Shown piece after piece: positions 9,072-16,029 of a stretch of DNA of 64,000 bases. The number at the start of each line of letters is the position of its first letter. Position 1 is the stretch's first letter. The position numbers and the translations under genes are program-made. A model generated the notes under the pieces. The model ran no database searches, was not told the DNA's origin, and saw nothing but the letters and a program-made list of their open reading frames with translations. The stretch comes from Treponema sp. (GTDB taxonomy: Bacteria > Spirochaetota > Spirochaetia > Treponematales > Treponemataceae): contig JAILLQ010000036.1 of assembly GCA_024693045.1 (NCBI GenBank), positions 1 to 64,000 on the forward strand. Direction: 5' to 3'.

Positions 9072-9709
9072 TGGGACTTATTTTTATGAAGAGATTGTTG
9101 ATTGCTTTATTTTTATGTTTGACTTTTTCACTTTCTGCTCAGAGTGTATTAAAACAGGATGCTTTGGTTCTCTATAATAATGGACGTTATCCGGAATCAA
9201 TTGCTGTTTGTGAGCAGGAAATTCAGGATAACCCAAAGCGCGTAGAATCGTATGTAGTAATGTGCTGGGCTTTAGTAAGAAATAAGCAGTATTCCGAAGC
9301 GGAACAGAGAGCCCTGGCAGGCCTAAAAGTTAGTCCTTATGATTTGAGATTAACTGAAGTTTTGGGAGAAGCCCGCTATTATCTTGGTAAAAATAATGGA
9401 GCTATGGAACAGTTCCAGAAATATGTTGCTAATGCTCCTGAAAGTGGAAGTAGAGTAGGAACAGCCTATTATTTTATGGGTGAAATTTATATTCGTCAGG
9501 CTCGTTATCAACATGCGGATATAGCTCTTTCTACTGCTGTCAGAAAGGAACCTTTGCTTGAAAAGTGGTGGGTTCGTCTTGGTTACGCAAGAGAAATGGC
9601 TGGAAATTATTATGAGTCTGTAGAAGCTTATGACGAAGCCCTTAGATTGAATTCTTCGTCAGTAGATGCAGAACGGGGAAGAACGAGAGTTTCAGCAAAA
9701 CTTCAGTAA
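9071..9709 (+). CDS. Exported TPR-repeat protein
   Basis: The protein has 212 residues from the ATG at 9071. A signal peptide (MKRLLIALFLCLTFSLSAQ) is followed by about four TPR units, including YNNGRYPESIAVCEQEIQDNPKRVESY, YSEAEQRALAGLKVSPYDLRL and YYESVEAYDEALRLNSSSV. TPR proteins act as scaffolds for protein complexes, here probably in the periplasm or on the membrane. The 9071 start overlaps the bactofilin stop (TAATG) as elsewhere in the window. An ATG at 9086 would give a cleaner signal peptide and is a fair alternative. The coupling suggests that it may work with the bactofilin (inference). Confidence 0.75.
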   Translation: MGLIFMKRLLIALFLCLTFSLSAQSVLKQDALVLYNNGRYPESIAVCEQEIQDNPKRVESYVVMCWALVRNKQYSEAEQRALAGLKVSPYDLRLTEVLGEARYYLGKNNGAMEQFQKYVANAPESGSRVGTAYYFMGEIYIRQARYQHADIALSTAVRKEPLLEKWWVRLGYAREMAGNYYESVEAYDEALRLNSSSVDAERGRTRVSAKLQ

Positions 9710-9721
9710 TTTGGAATTAAA

Positions 9722-11158
9722 TTGAATATCCGTTTTGAAACAACAGGTTGCAGACTTAATCAGATTGAAAGTGAAAGCGCTGCAAATAAATTTGTAGAAG
9801 CCGGTTTTGAAGTTTCTCTAGAAGCATTAACTGCTAAAAGCCCTTTAGATGAATCAACTATACTCTGTGTTATAAATACTTGTGCTGTAACTCAAAAAGC
9901 AGAACAGAAGGATCGTCGCATTATAAGACTTGTATTGGAAAAATGTCCTAAGGCTGCAGTCGTGGTTACCGGTTGTTATGCTCAGCTTTCTCCTGAATAT
10001 ATTTGCAAAATGGATGAAAGAATTGCCTGTCTTCCCGGTCAGATAAAGAGTCGTCTAGCAAAACTACCTGCTTTATTAAAAGACAAGTTGGAAAAGGGGG
10101 CTTTTACAGCCGAGTCATTTTGTCAGGAATTAAATTCTTCTCTATTTATAAAAGAGGATGGTAAATTTGGTTTTAGTGAAAATGCATTTGCGCTTTCTAC
10201 CGATTCCTTTATTGCTCATTCAAGATCATCGATAAAAATTCAAGATGGTTGCAACTGCAAATGTTCATATTGCACTATTAATATCGCCAGAGGTCATTCT
10301 GTTTCTCTTGATGTGCAGGTCGTTATAGACAGGGTTGTTCAACTGGAAAAAGCGGGTCAGGCAGAAGTTGTGTTTACAACTGTAAATATTGGACAGTATC
10401 GAGGTAAGTACGGAGATAAAATTCTTGATTTTCCTCATCTTTTGGAACTTTGTCTCAAGAATACAAAAACTATTGCGATGCGTATTTCAAGCCTTTATCC
10501 TGAAGTTGTTGATGATTATTTTTGCCAGGTCATAAAAAATCCGAGAGTTAGACCTCATTTTCATATTTCAGTTCAAAGCGGAAGTGACAATATCTTAAAA
10601 GCCATGAAAAGAAATTATGAAGCAAAAGATGTATTGAATGCATGTAATAAAATTAAAGCTGTAAAAGAAAATCCCTTCCTTGCCTGCGATATAATTACCG
10701 GTTTTCCTGGTGAAAGTGATGAAGATTTTGAGGATACGATGAAATTGTGCCGGGATTGTGGTTTTGCCTGGGTTCATGTGTTTCCTTTTAGTGCTCGTCC
10801 GGGAACTCTGGCTTTTTCTATGAAAGGTAAGGTTCCTCAGTCTATTAGTGGAGAAAGAGCTGCAAGCTTGTCTCGTTGGGCGGCAGAAAGCAAAAGGTCT
10901 TATATAGAATCTTGTATTGGTAAAGAATTTGACGCCGTTTTAGAAACTGTAAAAAGACCGGTGATTATGAAATCTTTTTCGGGAAATGCAATTTTTCATG
11001 CCGTTACAGAAAATTTTTTGCATTGTACAATAGAATGTTCTGCTTCCAGTGTAAAAGTCTCTCCTGGTAGTAAAGTTAAGTTAAGAATTTTAGGACAGGT
11101 TGAATCCGGCTTAAAAAAAGGTGGAGAATCTGACTGTCTAGCCGAATTTGTATTTTAG
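9722..11158 (+). CDS. mtaB: tRNA (t6A37) methylthiotransferase, MtaB-like
   Basis: This is a 478-residue radical-SAM methylthiotransferase of the MiaB/MtaB family, which adds a methylthio group to A37 of tRNA. The UPF0004 domain supplies three cluster cysteines: TTGCRLN, NTCAVT and TGCYAQ. The radical-SAM CxxxCxxC reads CNCKCSYC at about residues 176-183. A C-terminal TRAM-like region closes the protein. FETTGCRLNQIES and the sequence after the SAM motif fit MtaB better than MiaB or RimO. The start codon is TTG at 9722, with GGAA upstream. Its last 4 nt overlap a small minus-strand ORF. Confidence 0.87.
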   Translation: MNIRFETTGCRLNQIESESAANKFVEAGFEVSLEALTAKSPLDESTILCVINTCAVTQKAEQKDRRIIRLVLEKCPKAAVVVTGCYAQLSPEYICKMDERIACLPGQIKSRLAKLPALLKDKLEKGAFTAESFCQELNSSLFIKEDGKFGFSENAFALSTDSFIAHSRSSIKIQDGCNCKCSYCTINIARGHSVSLDVQVVIDRVVQLEKAGQAEVVFTTVNIGQYRGKYGDKILDFPHLLELCLKNTKTIAMRISSLYPEVVDDYFCQVIKNPRVRPHFHISVQSGSDNILKAMKRNYEAKDVLNACNKIKAVKENPFLACDIITGFPGESDEDFEDTMKLCRDCGFAWVHVFPFSARPGTLAFSMKGKVPQSISGERAASLSRWAAESKRSYIESCIGKEFDAVLETVKRPVIMKSFSGNAIFHAVTENFLHCTIECSASSVKVSPGSKVKLRILGQVESGLKKGGESDCLAEFVF

Positions 11159-11337
11159 TTGTCGTCTAAATAATTGTCTTCCTGCCCCTGACTTTCATTT
11201 TTCTCTACAAGCATTTCTGCGTCTTCTCGACCTTGTTCAATTTCCCATTTTCTGTATTTTGATTTTTTTGCAGATTTTAAACTCGTGTGGTGAAGATTTT
11301 GATTTCTCATCATTGAATAATATTCCATATCATCCAT
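11155..11337 (-). CDS. Possible small charged protein (60 residues), unknown
   Basis: The ORF starts MDDMEYYSMMRNQN and is rich in charged residues (KSAKKSKYRKWEIEQGREDAEMLV). AGGAAG sits about 5 nt before its ATG, a good ribosome binding site. Against it, the site lies directly behind the ssrA terminator with no room for a promoter, so expression would need read-through from ssrA. I do not recognise a family. It is kept because the ribosome binding site and composition look protein-like. Confidence 0.35.
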   Translation of the reverse strand: MDDMEYYSMMRNQNLHHTSLKSAKKSKYRKWEIEQGREDAEMLVEKNESQGQEDNYLDDN

Positions 11338-11352
11338 ATAAACTTCCTGAAT

Positions 11353-11386
11353 AAAAAAAAGCCAATTTCTTTTGAAGAAACTGGCT
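11353..11386 (-). terminator. Terminator of ssrA
   Basis: On the minus strand AGCCAGTTTCTTC pairs with GAAGAAATTGGCT (one mismatch) and a run of eight T follows. It lies 2 nt after the mature tmRNA 3' end. Confidence 0.8.
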
Positions 11387-11387
11387 A

Positions 11388-11763
11388 TGGAGATGGGGGG
11401 AATTGAACCCCCGTCCGAACGTGTAGTCCAAGTACCTCTACATGTTTAGTTATGCGAGGTAATTGTCGGGAAAAGGTAGCAGCATAACAAGCGTCTTTTC
11501 CGTATCCTGACTAAATGTCACATGTATCGGCCAGACGCGATACATATCAAGTCCCTGTTGGCGTCAGAACATTCTGGGGTTAGGAACAGCGCCTCAGAAG
11601 TTCCGTGCTCGCTGACTAGGCAGCAAGAGCAAACTGTTCTTCAGAAGAATCTTCTTCTTCTTTTCTGTTGAAGATTGCAGTTATTTTTTTTGTCAGCTTA
11701 AGGCGCCTTCACACCTACATGCAATAAATGCACTCGCACATCCGTCGAAACCGGTGCACCCCC
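11388..11763 (-). ncRNA. ssrA: Transfer-messenger RNA (tmRNA)
   Basis: tmRNA rescues stalled ribosomes and adds a degradation tag. The 5' end GGGGGTG (11757-11763) pairs with CATCTCC near the 3' end (11389-11395, with G-T pairs), and the discriminator base is at 11388. GGTTTCGACGG near the 5' end and GGTTCAATTCC of the T-arm are diagnostic. CCA is not encoded. The tag frame starts with GCA at 11678-11676 after AATAACT and ends with TAG at 11618-11616, giving 20 residues: AIFNRKEEED, then SSEEQFALAA. This is about twice the usual 9-12 residues, and the ALAA end is intact. The precursor starts about 20 nt upstream. Confidence 0.95.
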
Positions 11764-11785
11764 AAATAAAGTACAACCTAAAGAA

Positions 11786-11814
11786 AATATATAGATGATT
11801 TAAAAAAAAGTCAA
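11786..11814 (-). promoter_or_regulatory. Promoter of ssrA
   Basis: On the minus strand TTGACT (11809-11814) and TATATT (11786-11791) are 17 nt apart. The predicted transcript starts about 15-20 nt before the mature tmRNA 5' end, so 5' processing is expected. Confidence 0.75.
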
Positions 11815-11852
11815 ATAAAATAACAGAGTAACGCTGTTCGCGTTACCTAGAT

Positions 11853-11885
11853 AAAAAAAATGGATTTCCTATTTAGAAATCCATT
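11853..11885 (-). terminator. Terminator hairpin, array unit 1
   Basis: On the minus strand ATGGATTTC pairs with GAAATCCAT (9 bp, 7-nt loop) and is followed by eight T. It is identical to the hairpin directly after tRNA-Pro. Confidence 0.7.
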
Positions 11886-11908
11886 TATAAAATTATTAGT
11901 CGGGATGA

Positions 11909-11966
11909 CAGGATTTGGGGTTCCACCCCGCCTTCGCAAGCACAGCTTGCTCCGTTTCAAATCCTG
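11909..11966. repeat. 58-bp cloverleaf-like element, copy A
   Basis: Ends CAGGATTTG and CAAATCCTG are perfect 9-bp inverted repeats. Inside are two hairpins, GGGGT-TCC-ACCCC and GCAAGC-ACA-GCTTGC (11936-11950). The whole could fold as a three-way junction. The left end coincides with the copied tRNA-Pro tail. I know no named family for it. Confidence 0.7.
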
Positions 11967-11992
11967 AGTAACGCCATTCGCGTTACCTAGAT

Positions 11993-12025
11993 AAAAAAAA
12001 TGGATTCCCTATTTAGAAATCCATT
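11993..12025 (-). terminator. Terminator hairpin, array unit 2
   Basis: Same hairpin and T-run as in unit 1, with one base change (GGATTCCC for GGATTTCC) that weakens one pair. Confidence 0.65.
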
Positions 12026-12049
12026 TATAAAAATTATTAATCGGGATGA

Positions 12050-12107
12050 CAGGATTTGGGGTTCCACCCCGCCTGCGCAAGCACAGCTTGCTCCGTTTCA
12101 AATCCTG
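12050..12107. repeat. 58-bp cloverleaf-like element, copy B
   Basis: Second copy with the same CAGGATTTG/CAAATCCTG ends and both inner hairpins. It differs from copy A by a single base (GCCTGCGC for GCCTTCGC), and that change lies outside the stems. The stem preservation suggests recent duplication or selection on structure. Confidence 0.7.
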
Positions 12108-12133
12108 AGTAACGCTGTTCGCGTTACCTAGAT

Positions 12134-12166
12134 AAAAAAAATGGATTTCCTATTTAGAAATCCATT
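12134..12166 (-). terminator. Terminator of tRNA-Pro
   Basis: On the minus strand ATGGATTTC/GAAATCCAT with a 7-nt loop and eight T lies 16 nt after the tRNA 3' end. It is the original of the copies in the array. Confidence 0.8.
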
Positions 12167-12181
12167 TATAAAAATTATGAG

Positions 12182-12254
12182 TCGGGATGACAGGATTTGA
12201 ACCTGCGACATTTTGGTCCCAAACCAAACGCGCTACCAGCTGCGCTACATCCCG
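12182..12254 (-). tRNA. tRNA-Pro (TGG)
   Basis: On the minus strand the acceptor CGGGATG (12248-12254) pairs with CATCCCG (12183-12189), with discriminator A at 12182. The D-arm is GCGCAGCTGGTAGCGC and the T-arm has GGTTCAAATCC. The anticodon loop TTTGGGA holds TGG, which reads proline codons. The 73 nt do not include CCA, so the tail must be added by the CCA-adding enzyme. Its 3' end is copied twice downstream. Confidence 0.95.
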
Positions 12255-12267
12255 TAACGTGATTAAG

Positions 12268-12296
12268 ACTTTATACTTTTTTGAAATTTTGTTCAA
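12268..12296 (-). promoter_or_regulatory. Promoter of tRNA-Pro
   Basis: On the minus strand TTGAAC (12291-12296) and TAAAGT (12268-12273) are 17 nt apart. TATAAA with a 15-nt spacer overlaps it. It lies 13 nt before the tRNA 5' end. Confidence 0.5.
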
Positions 12297-12397
12297 GTGG
12301 GTTTTGCTCTTTTTTTAAAAAAAAATCAATTTTTTTTAACTGGAATCTTTTATTGATTTTATATCTGTCTATCGTTAAACTTTTGTTGAGGTGTAAT

Positions 12398-13081
12398 ATG
12401 AAAAAAATTGGACTTTTGATTATCTTTTCTTTCTTGTTTTTTAGTTGTGATAAGGATTATGAAGAAAATAATTGGATTATATTCAATACGTGCAGTCAGA
12501 ATGTTCAATTGGTAATTGATTCAAAACCGGTTCTTTCGCCTGCGAATTCAACAAACATTCATACTGCATATCAGGGTGAATTTTCTGATATTCCCGTTAT
12601 ATCTTTTGTTGATGCTAGTTTACACTTAAAAGGTGAAGAGGGGTGGTTTTACAACAATGGAGAGGCTATTCATTCACTTACAATAAAAAAACAGTCTACC
12701 GTACCATTTTATATTGCCTATCTTGGTGGAACAGATGTTTATGTAACATGTAACATAAATGGTGACTATATTCGCACTTCTAGTGGAAAAGAAAAAAAGT
12801 TTGAGCTTGTTGTCGGAACTGCTTCTAATGAAAACGGAGAAGGTTACGATGGAGATAAGGTTTACACTAGTCAGAGTGTTTATGAGGAAGAATTACCATA
12901 TTACATTTTCTATATTTTTAACTCTTCTGCTACTGAAGCAGATAAAGCTTCTTTTGCAAGTAAAGACTATATCGATTTAAATGAAATGACCTATCTAAAA
13001 CAGTTGTATGGTTCTATTCGCTATCTCGAAACTGCTGGAACTTATACGGAATATTTTCTGTTAGCAGGTTCAGATGACTAA
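12398..13081 (+). CDS. Putative lipoprotein, unknown function
   Basis: I do not recognise this 227-residue protein. It starts at the ATG at 12398 after GAGGTG. It has a lipoprotein signal, MKKIGLLIIFSFLFFSC, with the lipid-modified Cys at residue 17. The mature part begins DKDYEENNW and contains mixed strand-like segments (YIAYLGGTDVYVTCNINGDYIRTSSGK) and an acidic middle. The frame is open further upstream to 12281, but that region is hydrophobic and has no ribosome binding site. It stands alone between tRNA-Pro and thrS. Surface exposure is likely (inference). Confidence 0.7.
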   Translation: MKKIGLLIIFSFLFFSCDKDYEENNWIIFNTCSQNVQLVIDSKPVLSPANSTNIHTAYQGEFSDIPVISFVDASLHLKGEEGWFYNNGEAIHSLTIKKQSTVPFYIAYLGGTDVYVTCNINGDYIRTSSGKEKKFELVVGTASNENGEGYDGDKVYTSQSVYEEELPYYIFYIFNSSATEADKASFASKDYIDLNEMTYLKQLYGSIRYLETAGTYTEYFLLAGSDD

Positions 13082-13101
13082 CTCTTAATTTGTCGTTTCT
13101 G

Positions 13102-13130
13102 TTGTATATTTACAACGGGGGCGATATAAT
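13102..13130 (+). promoter_or_regulatory. Promoter of thrS with overlapping palindrome
   Basis: TTGTAT (13102-13107) and a perfect TATAAT (13125-13130) are 17 nt apart. An inverted repeat GTTGTA-TATT-TACAAC (13101-13116) covers the -35 box and could be an operator. Confidence 0.7.
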
Positions 13131-13166
13131 ATACAAAAATTTTTCTATATATAAAGGTGAATGAAA

Positions 13167-14918
13167 ATGGCTGACGAAAAACTTCAGATTATCCGACACA
13201 GTTGTGCCCATGTTATGGCAGAAGCAATTATGAATTTGTATCCAGGTACAAAAATTGCAATTGGTCCTGCAATTGATAACGGATTTTATTATGACTTTGA
13301 TTTTCCCACCGGCACCAAATTCACCGAAACCGATTTTCCAGCAGTAGAAAAAGAAATGCGAAAAATAATTGCAGGAAATCATGCTTTTACAAGAAAAGAA
13401 GTATCAAAAGAAGAAGCATTAAAACTTTTTGCAGATCAGGATTACAAGGTTGAACTTATTAACGATCTTCCTGCTGATGCAACTATTACTACTTATGAAC
13501 AGGATGGATACCTTGATTTATGTCGTGGTCCACATGTTGAAAATACAAAAGAAATTAATGCTCAGGCTTTTAAATTAAATAAAACTGCAGGTGCTTATTG
13601 GAGAGGTGATTCTGACCGTCCAATGCTTACCCGCGTTTATGCATACTGTTTTGCAAAACCTAATGATCTTAAAGATTATTTGGCTATGATTGCAGAAGCA
13701 GAAAAGCGTGATCACCGTAAAATCGGTGTTGATATGGATTTATTCCATCTTGATCCTGAAGATCCAGGTCAGATTTTCTGGCATCCAAATGGATGGACTA
13801 TTTACACTGTGATGCAGGATTATATGCGTAAGATGGTTAGACGTGACGGTTATCAGGAAGTTAATACTCCTGCCATTATGCCTAGAACTCTTTGGGAAAG
13901 AAGTGGACACTGGGGTCACTACCAGAAGAATATGTTCATTACCGAATCTGAAAAGCGTCTTTTTGCTATTAAACCAATGAACTGTCCTGGTGCTCTTGAA
14001 ATTTTTAAAAGCCGACAGCGCTCTTATAAAGATCTTCCTTTAAGATTAGCAGAATTTGGTCACGATGTTCGTAACGAACCAAGTGGAACTCTTCATGGTA
14101 TTATGCGTGTTCGCGGTTTCGTACAGGATGATGCTCATATTTTGTGTACAGAAGATCAGATTGGTTCAGAAGTAGCTAAGTTCTGTAAGCTTCTTAAAAA
14201 TGTATACCACGACTTTGGTTTTGATAATCTTGTTGTAAAATTCTCTACAATGCCAGAAGATCATGTTGGAGATCTTGAAACATGGGAAAGAGCTGAAAAA
14301 GCTCTTGCAGATGCATGTACAGAAGCTGGCCTTACATACGAAATTCAGCCTGGTGAAGGTGCGTTCTATGGACCAAAACTCGAATTTAAGCTTTATGATT
14401 GCCTTGGTCGTGAATGGCAGTGTGGAACAATTCAGGTTGATTACCAGCTTCCTAGTGCAGAACGCCTCGATGCTACTTATATTGGTGCAGATAACCAGAA
14501 ACATCATCCTGTAATGCTCCACCGTGCAATTCTTGGTTCTTTTGAACGTTTCCTTGGTATTCTTATTGAAAACTTTGCAGGTGCTATGCCAACTTGGCTT
14601 GCATTTGAACAGGTTGCAGTTGTTCCTGTTTCACCTGAGTTTGATGATTATGCTAGGGAAATCAATGATAAACTCATTCAGCATGATATAAGAAGTAATG
14701 CATATCTTGGCGAAGGTAATATGAAGGCAAAGATTAAAGCTGTTTCTCTTGAACATAAGACACCTTATGTTTTGGTTGTCGGTGAAAAAGAAAGGGCAGA
14801 AAATTCTGTTTGCGTTCGATATCGTTTCTCTAGCAAGAAGCCTCAGGAAACAATGAAGATTGATGACTTTATTAAATATGTTGAAGATAAAGTTGAAAAT
14901 CACTTTATTGGAATCTAA
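13167..14918 (+). CDS. thrS: Threonyl-tRNA synthetase lacking the TGS domain
   Basis: The enzyme charges tRNA-Thr. The protein (583 residues from 13167) starts almost directly with the N2 editing domain ([10 protein letters not shown], Zn-type His pair; CRGPHVENT). The class II catalytic core follows: [10 protein letters not shown] with the zinc Cys, motif 2 around [21 protein letters not shown], and motif 3 [16 protein letters not shown]. The anticodon-binding domain lies from about 480. The usual N-terminal TGS domain of about 60 residues is absent. The ATG at 13161 is possible, but AAGGTGA directly abuts it, so 13167 fits the spacing better. Confidence 0.94.
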   Translation: MADEKLQIIRHSCAHVMAEAIMNLYPGTKIAIGPAIDNGFYYDFDFPTGTKFTETDFPAVEKEMRKIIAGNHAFTRKEVSKEEALKLFADQDYKVELINDLPADATITTYEQDGYLDLCRGPHVENTKEINAQAFKLNKTAGAYWRGDSDRPMLTRVYAYCFAKPNDLKDYLAMIAEAEKRDHRKIGVDMDLFHLDPEDPGQIFWHPNGWTIYTVMQDYMRKMVRRDGYQEVNTPAIMPRTLWERSGHWGHYQKNMFITESEKRLFAIKPMNCPGALEIFKSRQRSYKDLPLRLAEFGHDVRNEPSGTLHGIMRVRGFVQDDAHILCTEDQIGSEVAKFCKLLKNVYHDFGFDNLVVKFSTMPEDHVGDLETWERAEKALADACTEAGLTYEIQPGEGAFYGPKLEFKLYDCLGREWQCGTIQVDYQLPSAERLDATYIGADNQKHHPVMLHRAILGSFERFLGILIENFAGAMPTWLAFEQVAVVPVSPEFDDYAREINDKLIQHDIRSNAYLGEGNMKAKIKAVSLEHKTPYVLVVGEKERAENSVCVRYRFSSKKPQETMKIDDFIKYVEDKVENHFIGI

Positions 14919-14923
14919 TTGCT

Positions 14924-15886
14924 ATGAATAAACTTGAACTTAAAGATGAAGAATTAAAAGCTCATATAAATCAGCTGGAAAAGGATGACATGGCAGTATT
15001 TGTCATGGCTGATGGTAGAATTCGTGGCTCTCTTTTTCATGCAACCCGATTTGTAAATCAGCTTAGATTGCAGCATAACTTAGGAATCCTTGAAACAATG
15101 GTTTTAGGTCAGGCGTCTCTTTCCGCTGCTCTTATGATTCCTATGATGAAAGGTGAAGAACATGTTTCACTGCGTTATGATTGCAACGGACCGGCTCAAG
15201 GTTTTTCTGTAGAAGCTGATTCAAAGGGAACTGTTCGAGGTTACCTTTTTAATGACCATATTCCTGTTAAAAAGGCTCTTGAAAACTGGGATTTGAAGCC
15301 ATTTTTAGGTGAGGGAACTCTTACTGTTTCTACTTTGCATAAAGGCGACAAAGAGCCTTTTACTTCATCAGTTCAAGTTAATTCGGGAAATATTGCAAAC
15401 GATTTGGCCTGGTATTACAAGCAGTCCGAGCAGCTTTCAACAGCCTTTTATGTTTCCATTCAGATGGATAAGCAAGGGCGTGTTATCGGTGCAGGAGCTA
15501 TGTTTCTCCAGGTTATGCCAGAAACTGGCGGAAAACGTGGGGATGGGGGAGCCAAATCCAGTTCTTCCAATAAAGATGAAGATGATGAACTTCTTTCAAG
15601 GGCAGAAATGGCTTTTAGAACCTGTCCATCTCTAGGCCAGTGGTTTGCCGAAAAGGGAAATTTTGAAGATTTGATTTATGGACTTTTCCGTGAATTCAAA
15701 CCTTCAATTGCACTCAAACGTTCTATTAATTATGATTGCCCTTGTAATGAAAATTTCTTTTTACAATACATAAGAAGTCTTCCTAAGGATCAGCTTGATG
15801 ATATCAAGAAAAATGGTCCTTCTCCTTTGGAAGTGACTTGTAGAAATTGTGGAAGTGTTTATCATATCGACACAAAAACAATCTAA
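14924..15886 (+). CDS. hslO: Redox-regulated chaperone Hsp33
   Basis: Hsp33 holds unfolding proteins during oxidative stress after its zinc centre is oxidised. The 320 residues show the family fold (DGRIRGSLFHATRFVNQLRLQH; GQASLSAALMI; EHVSLRYDCNGPAQGFSVEAD; GNIANDLAWYYKQSEQ) and the C-terminal redox switch CPC...CRNC (about residues 273-310). Length and order are normal apart from a Gly/Ser/Asp-rich insertion at about 205-220. It lies 5 nt after thrS and is probably cotranscribed with it. The oxidative-stress role matches the OhrR/peroxidase genes further along. Confidence 0.93.
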   Translation: MNKLELKDEELKAHINQLEKDDMAVFVMADGRIRGSLFHATRFVNQLRLQHNLGILETMVLGQASLSAALMIPMMKGEEHVSLRYDCNGPAQGFSVEADSKGTVRGYLFNDHIPVKKALENWDLKPFLGEGTLTVSTLHKGDKEPFTSSVQVNSGNIANDLAWYYKQSEQLSTAFYVSIQMDKQGRVIGAGAMFLQVMPETGGKRGDGGAKSSSSNKDEDDELLSRAEMAFRTCPSLGQWFAEKGNFEDLIYGLFREFKPSIALKRSINYDCPCNENFFLQYIRSLPKDQLDDIKKNGPSPLEVTCRNCGSVYHIDTKTI

Positions 15887-15913
15887 TTTTTTTAATACCA
15901 CCATTTTTCAAAA

Positions 15914-15942
15914 TTGACGATATCTCTTTTTATTATTATTAT
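15914..15942 (+). promoter_or_regulatory. Candidate promoter of the RND transporter gene
   Basis: TTGACG (15914-15919) and TATTAT (15937-15942) are 17 nt apart, about 90 nt before the ATG at 16030. Confidence 0.5.
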
Positions 15943-16029
15943 TTAAAGGATGCATTATCGTTGATTTTGCTTTTCTAGTATAACTTTACGAAATACCTTT
16001 GATTTGGTTTTCATATTTTTGGAGGAAGT

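Larger units (their letters stand above)
11826..12181 (-). repeat. Tandem array of about 140-bp units derived from the tRNA-Pro tail and terminator
   Basis: Two full units (11826-11965 and 11966-12106) and a third partial unit (from 12107 into the tRNA) repeat with periods of 140 and 141 bp and few substitutions. Each contains a palindrome GTAACGC-5 nt-GCGTTAC, a terminator hairpin (minus strand), and, in units 1 and 2, a copy of the last 18 or so bases of tRNA-Pro (CGGGATGACAGGATTTG on the plus strand). That copy leads into a 58-bp structured insert. The region sits between ssrA and tRNA-Pro, is non-coding, and looks like local tandem duplication. Confidence 0.85.

Noticed and set aside
11826..12181. 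Tandem repeats that could be taken for a CRISPR array
   Set aside because: Units are 140 bp and almost identical throughout, with no short unique spacers and no cas genes. They contain a tRNA tail and terminator, so they are a tandem duplication.
12281..12397. Upstream extension of the lipoprotein ORF
   Set aside because: The extension has no ribosome binding site and would place a lipoprotein signal inside the protein. The ATG at 12398 has GAGGTG and a standard lipobox.
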